Shown: positions 11,013-22,920, counted from the stretch's first letter. The stretch: DNA of 64,000 nucleotides from Chloranthus sessilifolius (GCA_021018995.1 CM037591.1:66615901-66679900); one strand, 5' to 3'. Made by a program: numbers and translations. The notes: a model not told the origin generated them from the letters alone.

Positions 11013-11773
11013 TTCTCTACCTGGCTTTAAGCTTCACCATGTACTCTATCCATCAATCATCCTTAAACCGTATTACCATTACCATCAGCACCCAGAGGAC
11101 GCTCAAACCTGCTAAACATTGATCAAGTTCAAAAAATACTTATCTTGACCACCAAATAATGCTTAGACTTGACCATCGATACTACCTTTGTCATCATATT
11201 CGCATGATTGTCATTCGTACTCATATTCTTCAAAGATATCTCGCCATCTTTGATTACTTCTCGTATGAAGTGATATTGTATATCAATGCGTTTGATACGA
11301 GCATGATATATGTGATTTTTTGCTAAGTAAATAGAACTCTGGCTATCGCAGAATACATCAACACTTTCATGTACGATCTCCAAATCACTAACTATGCCCT
11401 AAAGCCACAATGCTTCTTTCACTGCCTCGCTTACTACCTTATACTCTGCCTCTATAGTAGACAAAGCCACAATATCATGTAGCATCGACCTCCAGCTGTG
11501 ACGACCCGACTTTTCCAATCCCTCAGGTATAGGAAAGGCCGGTTCACCAAGCTGGATAAACATAGCACATATCAGAGTAAAGCGCAATAATTATCCATAG
11601 CTAAAATAAATGCAGAAGTAATTAAAAGTAAAGAACCACCGATGATGGCCGACCATCATCGAAACATGGCTCATAATAGAAATCAACGTCAAGTATAAAA
11701 CTATAATATCCAACTAAAATGGGCCCACAAATTCAAGTCTAACTCTCACCACAAGTAAGAAAATCAGTAAGTT

Positions 11774-11874
11774 CTATACTGGAAAAAACTTCTCAGGAAG
11801 AACCTCAGGTTCTTCCTCAGGCACGTAGTCAGGATCAGTCTCACAGCCCTGAACAGCCACGTCGGTACCTGGAC
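11774..11874 (-). other. Conserved acidic exon of LTR A
   Basis: After an acceptor GTCACAG and a two-base phase, the frame includes CETDPDYVPEEEPEVLPEKF and ends FPV-stop. It corresponds in position, phase and composition to the exons in LTRs B, C, D and F. Confidence 0.7.
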
Positions 11875-12856
11875 CTGTGACATATAGTCGGAGTGAGCTA
11901 ACCAACAAAGCTCAGTAGAAGAAAGACATCTACGGCATTTTACTTTAATTAACATAGTTTCAAAACAAATACCGGAATATAGCTTGTCAAACATATAAGC
12001 AGATAATAAACTGAATTTAGGTGCGAAAATCATATGTAAGATTTATTTCTAAATGTGTGAAAACAGTTTCAAGAACAGATGCAGTGTTTCAGTGTCTTAG
12101 TTTTTCTAACTTCTATATGCAAAGTTCAGTAATTCATGACTTAACCCTCAACTTAAAATACCTCCCGAGTAAATTATATCTCGAGAGCAGGAATATAGCC
12201 GATGGGAACTCCTACCTACCATCATCGTTCATGAACCCTTTTTCAGGATGCAACAAGCCCCTACACTCAGAGGGTAACTTGCGCCAGGAAGTTGTTCAGG
12301 AATTTTGAGGGGTCGTTCAGACGAATCGTAAAATAGATGCAGATAAATATCATTTGGATGCAAGTTTCTTATACATAGTTTTGATTTTAGATTTTAGATT
12401 TCGGAGTTCAGGCAAATTCTGATTTTCAGAGTTTATATCAGGTTTTCGGTTTACAGATGTATTTTCAGATGATAGATGCAAGTTCAAAATCTAATACAAA
12501 TTATCCATGTGAAGTTATGCGAAGTCAAGCAAGGTCCTATTGATGGCCTCTCGCCCTCAATCTACATCACAAATATACGTTCATGCATTAAGATTAACTC
12601 TAATCACTAATAATATAGACCTATTTAAATGTTTCCTCAAAACAAGTCAAAACAGGCAAGTTTCGCCAATCCTAGAATTTGATGTAACCTTCTCATACAT
12701 TTTTGACCATCAAGACGATTGATTCACGAGTTGATCAAAACAGGAAAGTTGTAGATTTTTTTGTTAGCTTTTCAACGCAAAAAGAATCATCTCAATCGGA
12801 GTTTACAGTAAAAGGTTATGACTAAAATACCAAGATAGTGTCGGAGTTCGGCGATA

Positions 12857-13048
12857 CCTCGCTCGAGCGATTAAAATAGCTCACTCGAGAGGTTAAAATA
12901 GCTCGCTCGAGCGAGGTCCTTCAGAAATTTCTCGCTTGAGCGATGACTTAAGCTCGTTCGAGTGAGGACAGAGTATATATGACTTCTAAAGTCAACCTTT
13001 TGGTGCATCCTCGCTCAAGTGATTAAAATAGCTCGCTCGAGCGAGCAA
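12857..13048. repeat. Palindrome cluster in LTR A (CGCTCGAGCG type)
   Basis: Seven copies or near-copies of GCTCGCTCGAGCGAGC occur, several linked by ATTAAAATA at a spacing of about 25 nt. The cluster starts about 146 nt downstream (minus strand) of the predicted donor. Confidence 0.88.
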
Positions 13049-16000
13049 TAGCGACAACGAGAATTCTGAGTTTTAGAACTCGATTCAGATTGCGATTCTC
13101 GCCCAGTTTTCACTCGAATCGATACATATCCATCCCAAAACAAAACCCATGGCTAATCTAATGATTTTAATCAATAAATTTAATCAAAATGTACCTTTAG
13201 TGTAAGGATTCCTTGATTAGAAACAAGTCATGCGAACGGGGCTTCGGAGCGAAACCGGCGGGTTTCCTCAACGATTTGCGCCGCAATCGATCCCACGAGT
13301 TCACAGAGACAACTCCAACACGTCCCCAATGATCTCAACCTCTCGCAATAGCCAACTACGAATCCAAGATTGATTCAAGTTCTTTCTAAGGTTCAAGGGT
13401 TTTCAACAAAGAGGGTTCTAAAGGAGGAGGTTTTCTAAACCGATCTCCTACGATGATTGAAGAAGAGAGAAGACGGAGTTTCGCACGGTTGGGTAACTAT
13501 CAAACGGCTGCGGTTCTTCACGGCACTCACGTCTCTTCCTCTCTTAACAAAACCTAGTATAATACGGGAATGCAATTCCTTCTTATAATAGGATTGCTGA
13601 CAAAGTTAAGCACACACACACCTTTTGTGTGTTATACACTTCTAATTTTAAAACTCAAGTCCGGTGTTGAGCGGCCACATCGAGGTCGGTGCACAACTTT
13701 CGCACGAGGGTCCAAATGGGCTTTAAATCAGAATCTGTCTGCACAATCACATCTAGATAAAAATTCAAAACAAATGGCGACATCGGTCGCCGAGCCAAAT
13801 ACACACACGGGGTAAGTCTAACTCGGGTTCAAAATACCGGTCTTTACACCAACTAATCAGATCACATGATAGCATAAATACATATCCCGTTGTAGACCAA
13901 CGCTTATCCAAATCACTCACGCAATATGAATCTGCGTAATCGCATAACTGATGATCTGTACCACTGTGAAAAACCAACCTGACATCTATGGTACCGTATG
14001 TGTACCTCATAATTCATTTCACCGTTTGTCAATGGTCCTTACCTGGATTAGCCATATACCTGTTAACCACGCTAACGGTCTGGGAAATATTTGGTTGAGT
14101 GCACCATATAGCATACATCAAGCTACCAAATACACTCGCATAGGAAACACTAGTCATATACTCATGCTCCTCATCTGTAATAGGAGACATGCCAGTCGAA
14201 AGATGTAAGTAAGTTGCCAATGGAGTATTCACCGCCTTTGAGTTCTCCATCCCATATCGTGAGAGTACATTCTCCAGATAAGCTCTATTGTTAGACATAA
14301 CTGACATTTTTTTCTGTCTCTCTGAATCTTCATCCTAATAATCTTTCTCACTGCACTAAGATCCTTCATTTTAAACTCTATAGCAAGTTGGGATTTAATT
14401 TTCTTGATCTCCACCATGCTCTTTGCAGCTATGAGCATGTCACCAACATACAAAAAAAGATAAATATACGAGCTATTTGCTAACCTTTTGAAGTAAGCAC
14501 AGTTGTCATATTCACTTTGAATGTAATTTTAACTCATCCTGAATATGTCAAACCTCTTGTACCACTGTCTCGACGACTGCTTTAACCCATACAAGGACTT
14601 CTTCAGTTTGCATACTAACATCTCTTCTCCTAGAGATTTTCAGGTTGATTCATATAGATATCTTCCTCCAAATCATCGTGTAGAAATATTGTTTTCACAT
14701 CAAGTTGCTCAAACTCTAAGTCCAACTGTGCTACAATTGACAACAAAACTCGGATTGAAGTATGTTTCACAACTGGTGAGAACACCTCACTGTAATCAAC
14801 TCCTTCCTTTTGCATATAGCCGTTAGCTACCAACAGTGCCTTGTACCACTACTTTTTGGAGAACTCTCTTTCTTCTTATAAACTTGCACCCAATTGCTCT
14901 TTTACTCTTAAGTAACTCTGTTAGTTCCCAAGTTTGATTCTTGTAAAGAGAATTCATCTCTTCACTCATTGCAACCTTCTATTCTTGTGCGCATCTTCCA
15001 CTGATTGCACCCTTGAATGAAGACGACTCATTTCCATTCAACATCAATGCGTACGTAATCATATCTTTGTAACCATAGAGCATTGGTGCTCTAGCATTCC
15101 TTTTGGGTCTTCCACCCACTAAGGATTACTCTAGCTCTCTCTCAACTATTTCTACACTTAAAATTTCTACACCTTTTTTCTGATGTAGTAACTGTAGGAG
15201 TTTCTAACTCCACCTCAAACTGATCTTTCGCTACCTCTCTAATTTTCATGCTCTATTTGCTAGAAGTTCACATAACATATTCATCAAATGTCACATCTCT
15301 ACTGATCACAATCTTATTCTGCTCGGGATACCATAATCTGTATTATTTCACGCCATTTATATACCCTAAGAAAGTCGCCTTCTTAGCTCTTGGGTCAATT
15401 TTATTATCTCTAACATGATAGTAAGTTGTGCAACCAAAGACCCCCAATGGACTATAATCTGCCGGATTTCCTGACCACACCTTAATCAGATTCTTGCGCT
15501 CTATTGTCATAGACGGTGATCTGTTTACCAGATAGCACGATGTATTAACTGCCTCAGCCTAGAACTCTCTATCCAATCCGCATTGAATTACATACATCTT
15601 GCATTTTCAACTAAAATTTTATTCATGAGTTTTGCTACCTCATTTTGCTACGGTATATTCCTCACTATGAAGTGTCTAGCAACATCTTTCTTTTCATAAA
15701 ACTCTTGGAATTGTCTACTTGTGTACTCACTATTATTATCAGCTCTCAACTACTTGACCTTCCTTCCAATCTAGTTCTCAAATAGTATCTTCCACCTCTT
15801 GAAGATTCTTAACACCTCATCGTTACTCTTCATCATATAGATCCATGTATATCTAGAGTAATCATTGATGAAGAAAATAAAATATCTAACACCACCTTTC
15901 GAAGGAACCTTAGAATGCCCCATATATCTGAATGTATATAATCCAATGTCTTTCATAGTGTGAACCATTGTGTTGAACTTAACCTTGCACTATTTCTTGA

Positions 16001-17662
16001 AGACACAATACTTACAAAGGTCAACCTTGTCAGCCTTTATACCTTTCAATAAGACCTGTGCTCAACTATGTTATTCATCTTTTTGACATGTGCCCTAAGC
16101 GCATGTGTCATAGCTGTATAGAGGACAAACTGCTATCATCTGACGTAAATACTGCTGCTCCACCTGTCACTGTGCTCCCTGATAGAAAGTAAAGGTTCCT
16201 AATCTTTTTCACTTTTACCACAATGAGGGATCCCTTTGCTACCTGCAAAACTCCATCTTGAGTTACAAACTTGAGCCCATTGGAGTCTAATGAACAAAAT
16301 GATATGAGGTTCTTCTTTCTTTAGTTTTGAAATATGACGTACATCAGTCAATATTCTCACAATCCTATCGTGTATATTTATTCTAATACTCCTCTTTTCA
16401 AATGTTTTGCATGCCATATTATTACCCATCAAAATCATTCCACCATCCGCCTCTGTATAAGACGTGAACCAATTCTTGCTTAGACACATGTGGTAGGAGC
16501 ACCATGAATCAAGTATCTATGTATTATGTGAGTATTTATAAAAAAATCATTGACACTACATTTTCATCATCATCCAGAGCATGTTCGGCTATACCAGCCT
16601 CATCAACAACTCCTTTTCGCTTCTTATCCTGATCATCATTCCTCTTAGCTTGTAACTGAGGACAATGCCTTCTAGTGTGACCCTTCTCGTGATACTTGTA
16701 GCATTCTACCATTTTTCTATTTTTGGATTTGGATTTGGACTTTGATCTTTCCCTTCCAGATTTACGGTCCTCTGGCCTCCCCCTAATCAATAAGTCATCT
16801 ACTTGTGTATCACTATTCGAAATTTTCTTCAACGTGTTATCACAAGGCAGTGTCGATGTAACTGACTCCAATTCAATAGTCTCATTCCCATAGAATAACG
16901 TAGTAACTAGGTGCTCATAGGAATCGGAAAGAAAAAATAAAAATAATAGTATTTTGTTTTCATCTTTAACCTCTTCTCTAATATTTAATAATTTAGATAT
17001 TATTCTATTGAATTCATTATGATGTTCTTTGAGAGGAGTATCTTCCTTCACGTACAACTTGTATAGTTACTTCTTGAGATGTAGATGACTCGTCAGAGAT
17101 TTCGTCATGTAGAGACTCTCCAATTTGGCCCATAGCGTGGTCGTCGAGTTCTCCAGGATCACATTGTATGTACTCTCCTTCGCTAGACGTAGTCGAATCC
17201 TATTACACGTTTGAATTTTGAATTCTTCCTAATCACTATTGGATATATCCGCTGGCTTACCCGTAAGCCCTTTCAACGCCTTGTGCAACCTTTGTTGAAT
17301 CAAGATATTCCGGACTTGTACTTGTCACAAGCCAAAATTAATCTTCCCGTCGAATTTCTCAACCTCAAACCTCGCGCTCGAAACTTTTGAAGACTTTGAT
17401 GTCATCTTCGATAGTAGAACAAAAATCTAATAGCTCTGATACTAATTTGTTGCTTGAAAACTCTCAAATTAACTAACGACCTCACGATGAATGATCAAAT
17501 AAGAACGTAAAATAAGAAAAAATCAAACACAATCACACGAGATAATATTTACGTAGTTGGAGAATTTGCCTACTTCTACGGGCAATGATGATTTATTATT
17601 TCGATGATTTACAAGAATACAAGAGCACTCAAAGCCTCACAAAGCACTCCACAAATATTTAG

Positions 17663-18556
17663 CACTACAAAAAATAAGACTATTAGCGGCAGCTAAAATT
17701 GTCGCTATTAACAAAAAAATTAGGGTTTTTTGCAAATACCCCCTATGTTATGCTAAAATTGCATAAAACCCCCTGAGTTATGCCTATTTACACTGCATCC
17801 TCTACTTTTATGTTTCCTTTACAAATACCCTCTGTCGTTAAATGACAGTTAACTAGGCATCATTTCTTCAATTAAATGACACATTTGCCCTTAATATTAT
17901 ATACAAAATGGTCATTGTATTTTTTCAAACTTTGACCGCATTTTAAATGGTGGATAAGCATTGGATCCTGCCCAAGTTTTTTGGGTGTAACATGATTGAT
18001 CTCCTTTAAGTTGCTGTGTTACTCGATTTTTTATTTGGGTGTCCATGATGCTCAGTTAGTTCATAATGATGATAGGGTCGGGATGGTACCAATGGGGGTA
18101 ACATTTTAGCGGTACTCATGTGTCAATTAAGCGTCATGGACACTCAAATCGAAAATCGGGTAACACGATAACTTATAGGTGGTCAATTATGTTCCACCCA
18201 AAAAATTTAGGTAGGATCCGATATTTATCCACAGTTTAAAATGCGGTCAAAATTGAGAAAAATACAATGGTCATTTTGTATATAATGTTAAGGGCAAACA
18301 CGTCATTTTTTAAATGACGCTTAGTTAACTGTCATTTAATGGCAGGGGGGTATTTATAAAGGAAACATGAAAGCAGGGGGTGTAGTATAACTAGGCATAA
18401 CTCAGGGGTTTTTATGCAATTTCAGCATAACATAGGGGGGTATTTGCTAAAAACCCAAAAAACTACCACTACTAGTCCTGTTGCTATTGAAATAACAAAG
18501 TATTTTTTGAATAGCCATAATTTTAGTTGTTACTAATAGTCTTATTTTTTGTACTG
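17663..18556. mobile_element. CACTA (En/Spm) MITE in the Copia LTR
   Basis: The ends CACTACAAAAAATAAGACTA and, reverse-complemented, CAGTACAAAAAATAAGACTA are near-identical over 24 bp. They are flanked by a 3-bp duplication TAG (17660-17662, 18557-18559), as expected for CACTA elements. The sister Copia LTR has the unoccupied site. Its own length is only ~150 bp once the nested Mutator-like element is removed. Confidence 0.92.
17723..18456. mobile_element. Mutator-like (MULE) MITE nested in the CACTA element
   Basis: It has long inverted repeats of roughly 170 bp or more, starting GGGTTTTTTGCAAATACCCC on the left and, complemented, GGGTTTTTAGCAAATACCCC on the right. The flanking 9-bp duplication is AAAAAATTA / AAAAAACTA (8 of 9). 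Long inverted ends and a 9-bp duplication are the Mutator signature. The 734-bp body has no transposase frame. Confidence 0.88.
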
Positions 18557-18850
18557 TAGGTTTACCAAAGCTTTCTCTCAAAATTTCGGAACTCTAGAAA
18601 CGTATAGGAGTTTTCCTTTTATAGAAAACCCAAAAACGGACGTGTAAACCAAGTCAACATAAAATTCCAGTGCGAAACTCGCTCGGGCGAGTTTGGATCT
18701 AGCTCGAGTGGGTAAGACGACCCAAACTAGTCCATTTTGGCCACTCGGGCGAAATTAGCTTTGCCCGGGCGACCCAAGCACCTTTTTTCTCTTTGCCTTT
18801 AGCCAATCTTACTTGGAGAGATTAAGTTAGAGCCCAACAATAACACTTAA

Positions 18851-19590
18851 TAGAGGTGAATCTCTTTGCCTTTAGCCAATCTTCGAGGACCTTCACATAT
18901 GCATAAATGAGCTGTTGACCAAGATCAATAAGGTAAAAGGCTCCTTTATAAGCTATGTAGAATTCGATGGGCCTAACTCACCTGACAAAATCGATGGGCC
19001 TAACTGAAGATTTGCCCAAAATATAAAAAGTTGAAGAAAGGCCAACGCACAGCAGATGTAGAATAAATCCAACAACCTACACATCTGGACTCTCGTGATT
19101 GATAATTTATGATGATGGAGATGGTGATGTCCCATTAACCCAAAATTTATCGACAACTCTTTTGGAGTTGGTAATTAAATTGCAATGGATTTTCACATTC
19201 GAGATGAGCTAAAATTTGGCATGGAGTGTAGCTAAACCTTACCATATCAGCAAAAAATAATGCCATTGTGACCCATTTTGTCCTTTTCTTCGGTGGAATC
19301 CTCGTAAAGAGGAATTTACACACAAGGTCGTCAAAAACTCATTCAGCTAATCTGTGATGGAAAGGCTGATTTGAAAGTATAAAAAAGTCCTCAAAAAGTC
19401 ATATGATCAACGTATTAGAAACATTTAGACTTGAAATTTCAAAAATACCATATAAAATAAATGATATTGTGTGTTTAGTTAGAAAGAATGGTGATTCACT
19501 AATTTCAACTATAAGTGTTTGTTACACTTTACCAAGTCTTATTAAGAATATAAAAAATCGTGACAATCCCTGCTTTCTAAGACTCTTAGA
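18851..19590. other. Gene-free DNA between the Copia element and ndhM
   Basis: It opens with a second copy (18861-18883) of a ~23-nt block also found inside the adjacent LTR (18789-18811). A short duplicated ATCGATGGGCCTAACT lies at about 18965-19005. No exon was recognised. Confidence 0.4.
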
Positions 19591-19625
19591 AGTAGTATAT
19601 ATATATATATATATATTGCGCTAAT

Positions 19626-19720
19626 TTTTTTTACAAAGGGAGCGAATACTTGCACACGTGATTTGTTTACCCTTTGCACATATTTGGATGATTGCACATA
19701 GAAAAAGAACTTGCACACAT
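19626..19720. mobile_element. Fragment of a GGGAGC-ATTACTTGCACAC MITE next to the ndhM stop
   Basis: The sequence AAAGGGAGCGAATACTTGCA and a CCCTTTGCACAT block match the inverted ends of the complete MITE at 29499-29730. The fragment probably forms part of the ndhM 3' untranslated region. Confidence 0.5.
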
Positions 19721-19724
19721 TGAT

Positions 19725-19977
19725 TTACTGAGAATTTTGAAGTTGGTTGTTGTTAAAAAGGACTCTGGGCTTCCCCATGCTGAAGTTGAGGACCCTAGCA
19801 TTCATGTTGTATTTGATCTCCCCATCATATAACATCTTCCGGATGTAGTGCTCGATATCTGAACCTATCAAACGAAGTGTGTATTCTGTCAACGCCGCCC
19901 CCTGTCTTCAATCCATCAATATCCATCCATATATGACAATAATTGCAAACAAAAAACCATCACAACTATTATATATG

Positions 19978-20034
<57 letters not shown>

Positions 20035-20422
20035 CCTCGTAGTGGTCGACGAGCTCCTGGAAGTAGGCATAGACTTTGTTACAAGTTTCGGGTGTCCAAA
20101 CGAACTCATTGGAAGGGTCAAGGATGAGGGTGAGCTTGTCCATTTGGGTCTGATCGAAGGCATGAGTTACGGGATCGATGTAGGCTGCGTAGATCCGTAC
20201 ATGCCGCGTCACGCTACTGAGCCACTGCCCACCATATTCTCTGCTCATGTTCTTGCTCTTGGCAGGCATTCCTATAGCTTCTTGCTGCTGTTGCATCACA
20301 TTTGCTGCTTCTTCTTGTTTTTGACAAGTTATGGAGCATGAGTTTCTTCCTCTACTTCTACCTCCACACCATCCGATCGTGGAAAATTTTATTGAAGACA
20401 TGCAGGTGGAAGTTGCAGCCAT
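19725..20422 (-). CDS. ndhM: NAD(P)H-quinone oxidoreductase subunit M, chloroplastic precursor
   Basis: Two exons on the minus strand, 20422-20036 and 19901-19725, are joined in phase 0 across a 134-bp GT-AG intron and give 187 codons. The product is NdhM, a nuclear-encoded stromal subunit of the chloroplast NDH complex that supports cyclic electron flow around photosystem I. Residues 1 to about 55 form a Ser/Arg-rich transit peptide. The conserved core includes SREYGGQWLSSVTRHVRIY, DQTQMDKLTLILDP and, in exon 2, RLIGSDIEHYIRKMLYDGEI and NFSMGKPRV. The first exon reads on into the intron if unspliced; that tail of Ser-Leu and Ile-Tyr repeats is a microsatellite. A TATA-like TTATATTTG lies about 55-65 bp upstream of the ATG. 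The frame is intact, so the gene is probably functional. Confidence 0.95.
19978..20030. repeat. (AT)n-(AG)n compound microsatellite in the ndhM intron
   Basis: About 11 AT and 15 AG dinucleotides fill much of the 134-bp intron, close to the donor. Length variation here could affect splicing of ndhM. Confidence 0.9.
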
Positions 20423-21690
20423 GGCCCTGATCGATTTGTTTTGGTTTTTCTTTTGCTTTTCCTTTAAAAGAATTCAAATATAAGGCTATCTGTTTGGAAG
20501 GCCTCAAATCATTCACACCCTTTTATTTGTGGATAGGGGTGCAAGTGAGCCGGGTTGATGCCAGAGACTACCAAGCCCGGCCGGTCCATCAATAGCTGGG
20601 TATGGGCTAGAGTGTCCTTATGATGAAACGGGCCACCCGTTTAGTAAAAAAAGGACCAGGACCTTCGCTTGACGGGTCAACTCCTCCTTATCAAATAGTC
20701 AAGCTAGCTTTGGGAAGTGCTACTTCTTTGATCATGCAAATCATCAGTGATTTTTTTTTTTTTTTTGATACGGCCATTCGGAAGAGCTACATGGAGGACG
20801 AGTATTGAATTCGCGACCTAAGATGAGGCGTGCCCAAATTATATATAGCCCAAGACCTCCAAGCCCACAAGCAATGTGGGACTATTCTAACACTAATATA
20901 TATGTGCATTCACAAGGTTTTCCCAGGGAGATTTACTCCAATACCGAGGGTGATGCTTCCCAACTCAAAGATAAAAGACTCTTTTCGATCATCTCTTGGC
21001 AGTTGAACATTATAGTAATCAAGTTTAGATTTGAGGAGTTTGGTGAAGGTCAGGTGCAGCTTAATTCTGATATATTACAGAAAAAATTCGAGAACCATGA
21101 AAAATATAATTTTAAGCAATAAAATATGGTGCATTACATGATCCACATATATAGCTTTGCAATCATAAAAATAAATAAATAGATAAAAATCATAATTAAA
21201 GTAAAGCATGCATCACATAAATAAAAATTTAGAAAATTTGAAAAGAAAACCCAGCAGATTTCCTAATCTGCTGATTAATCAGCATAAAGTTTAAGAGAGA
21301 CTACTTACTCAGAATTTTTTTCTGAAAATTTGATTAATTTGAACAATTTTGTAACAGAGGTTAGCATATATATGTTGGATCAATCAGGATCACCCCTACC
21401 AAGTTAAAGATTGATCGAATGGTTAGGATCTTCAATTGTTGTGATGTTGCCTATCCAAGAAGTGCTTGAAAGATTTGATAGTCAAGATCAACATATGTAA
21501 ACGGAGTTGAGCAAATGAGACTTACAAGTGATTATCTTAATGCTACCATAGATGAATAAGTGAAGAATCGGGCATCACAGGTTATCAAGCACAGAGTTAC
21601 CAAAAGGAAGTCATTACTTGCACTCCGAAACTTGGCCCTTGCACCGAATCTAAAACAAAGACTTGCAAGTTTGGTGATCTCTACTAGTTG
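20423..21690. other. ndhM upstream DNA and unassigned repeats
   Basis: The probable ndhM promoter is in the first ~150 bp. Around 20747-20830 a T16 tract followed by GATACGGCC and, on the minus strand, a GGTCGCGAATTC block resembles the 3' part of a reversed tRNA-derived SINE. No host exon was recognised up to 21690. Confidence 0.35.
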
Positions 21691-21696
21691 AAAACA

Positions 21697-21914
21697 CCAT
21701 CTAAATCGTTTGATTTAACGGCCATGATTTAAAATTATTAAGTGCAAAAGATCACGAAACATAATCTTTGTCATGTGATTAACTATAGTCAAAGGCTATT
21801 ATCTAATTTAACAGTTGACTATAATAAATCATATGATAAAGATCATGTTTTGATCCAATCTTATGTGCTTAATATCTCTAGATCATGAACTTCAAATCAG
21901 ACGGCTTAGATTGC
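21697..21914. mobile_element. Foldback MITE, family 2 (copy 1)
   Basis: The left arm, CCATCTAAATCGTTTGATTT and onward to GATTAACTATAGTCA, pairs over about 95 nt with the right arm, whose complement starts GCAATCTAAGCCGTCTGATT. The whole 218 bp is one imperfect hairpin. A related copy is at 25447-25764. Confidence 0.7.
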
Positions 21915-21944
21915 ATTTTCATCATCACATGTCCCAAAAAATAC

Positions 21945-22262
21945 CAAGTCTTTCTTTAACTTCGGTGCAACGGCACCGAAATCAATCTTTGTTAACTTTT
22001 TTTGGGAAAATAACTTGTTTTAACAGCTTTTTCATAAAAAAAATTGATGACACGTTTTAAACCCACTTTTTTTCCTAAAATAAGTTTTTTTGAAAAAAAA
22101 ATTTCCATTTTTTTACATTTTAAATGCATTTTTTATGATTTTTTCCCCGGATATTTTCTTATATTTAAAAAAAATAATTACATTTTAATTTATTTTTTTT
22201 TGAAATTTTCCTGAATTTTTTGCATTGTCCATTTTTCCCCGAAACTTGGTAACTATGATCAC
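21945..22262. mobile_element. Diverged MITE with CCATAGT-ACCAA ends (copy 2)
   Basis: The right end, complemented, reads ATCATAGTTACCAAGTTTCG. The interior is runs of A and T with GGGGAAAAA blocks, as in the copy at 29817-30060. The left border is uncertain. Confidence 0.4.
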
Positions 22263-22627
22263 ACATGTACAAATTTGTCCCTATTGGATCTTGTCTAAAG
22301 TTGATTATCACATATGTCTAAGCCACCCCAAATAATTGGGGCAGTCAGCTTTTGGCAACATTTGGAAACATATCAAATCCTACATCCATAGCATCCAATC
22401 GTTATATCATATTAGAAATTATATCAAATTTTATTGTTACTATATAAAAGCAAAAATAGATTCTTTCAAATTTTGATTCACACTTTAAAAATAAAATAGC
22501 CTTCTTAACCAACTCTGCCCCTATATACACTCCTAAACAGTGACAATAAAATTAAAATGAGTACCATTATTTACCATCTATAAAATTGTAACCTTATCCC
22601 ACCTCCTTAAATTGGAATGTATTGATC

Positions 22628-22920
22628 GCTTTGAATCATACAATGGAGATTATTTTTCGTCTCAAACTTTTATATAGTTGATCTTGACATCCTGGTTGTA
22701 TTATCATACGGTAAAATTTTTAATTTACTTGGAACACAACCCAAAAAGTGACTCTAAAATTATATGGTCTATATCACTCTCAAACATGATTTTAATATCA
22801 TTTTTTAGACGTGCGCCATGTAAAATAAAAAATTGACGGTCTAATGATACTCTCATGATCCCAAGATCATTTGGGTAAAAGATGGGGATAAATAATAATC
22901 TCCATCTTCTGATTCAAAGC
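22628..22920. mobile_element. Foldback MITE, family 1 (copy 1)
   Basis: The element begins GCTTTGAATCATACAATGGA and ends with the complement of GCTTTGAATCAGAAGATGGA, so the first 11 bases are perfect inverted ends and pairing continues inward. The conserved interior includes CTCAAACATGATTTTAATAT and CATGATCCCAAGATCATT. Relatives lie at 23110-23345 (partial), 24754-25015, 25047-25330 and 30198-30488. Confidence 0.75.

Larger units (their letters stand above)
11497..13848 (-). mobile_element. Solo LTR A (Tekay/Del-like gypsy) inserted in Copia RNase H
   Basis: On the minus strand it runs TGTAAAGACCGG ... GGGTCGTCACA, 2352 bp. It is flanked by CCAGC (11492-11496) and CCAAC (13849-13853), a 5-bp duplication with one mismatch. 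The Copia frame on both sides ends and restarts within the same SW dipeptide, which confirms the junctions. Landmarks on the minus strand are a donor CTAAAG|GTAC at 13195/13194, a palindrome cluster 13048-12857, an acceptor GTCACAG before 11874, and an acidic frame ending at 11774. No internal region is left, so this is a solo LTR formed by LTR-LTR recombination. Confidence 0.93.
11129..17405 (-). pseudogene. Copia gag-pol, degraded and interrupted
   Basis: On the minus strand gag starts at 17405. It has early in-frame stops, two of which replace tryptophan codons, then a readable part 17057-16536 with a zinc knuckle CYKYHEKGHTRRHC in which the second cysteine is tyrosine. The protease DSG motif at about 16520 reads DSW. 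Integrase core residues lie at 15968-15771. RT lies at 14833-14229, with EQLDVKT present but the catalytic YVDD changed to YVGD. RNase H is split: 14010-13849 (GYVF...LISW) and 11496-11129 (VALSTIEAEY ... CDSQSSIYLAKN). The order and motifs identify Copia; the named losses indicate it cannot move itself. Confidence 0.93.
10518..18845 (-). mobile_element. Complete, inactive Ty1/Copia element with nested insertions
   Basis: It is bounded by direct repeats 10518-11012 and 17448-18845 and by a perfect 5-bp duplication CTTAA (10513-10517 and 18846-18850). Next to the right LTR a primer binding site complementary to initiator tRNA-Met reads TAGTATCAGAGC on the minus strand (17444-17433). The coding order on the minus strand (gag, protease, integrase, RT, RNase H) is the Copia order. 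Removing solo LTR A and the CACTA/MULE insert leaves about 5.1 kb, the normal size for the superfamily. Catalytic residues are lost in several domains (see the pseudogene entry). Confidence 0.95.
17448..18845 (-). repeat. 5' LTR of the Copia element, carrying a nested DNA transposon
   Basis: It is homologous to 10518-11012 except for the 897-bp insert 17660-18556. The inner border TGTTGC abuts the tRNA-Met primer binding site. Better-preserved palindromes (CTCGCTCGGGCGAG, ACTCGGGCGA, GCCCGGGCGAC) are at 18678-18775. Confidence 0.92.

Noticed and set aside
12857-13048. CRISPR-like array (regularly spaced palindromic repeats)
   Set aside because: Spacers are short and similar to each other, the context is a plant LTR, and there are no cas genes.
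19916-20034. Extension of the ndhM first frame into Ser-Leu and Ile-Tyr repeats
   Set aside because: A good donor follows the HYE codons and the second exon continues the family, so this part is intron.
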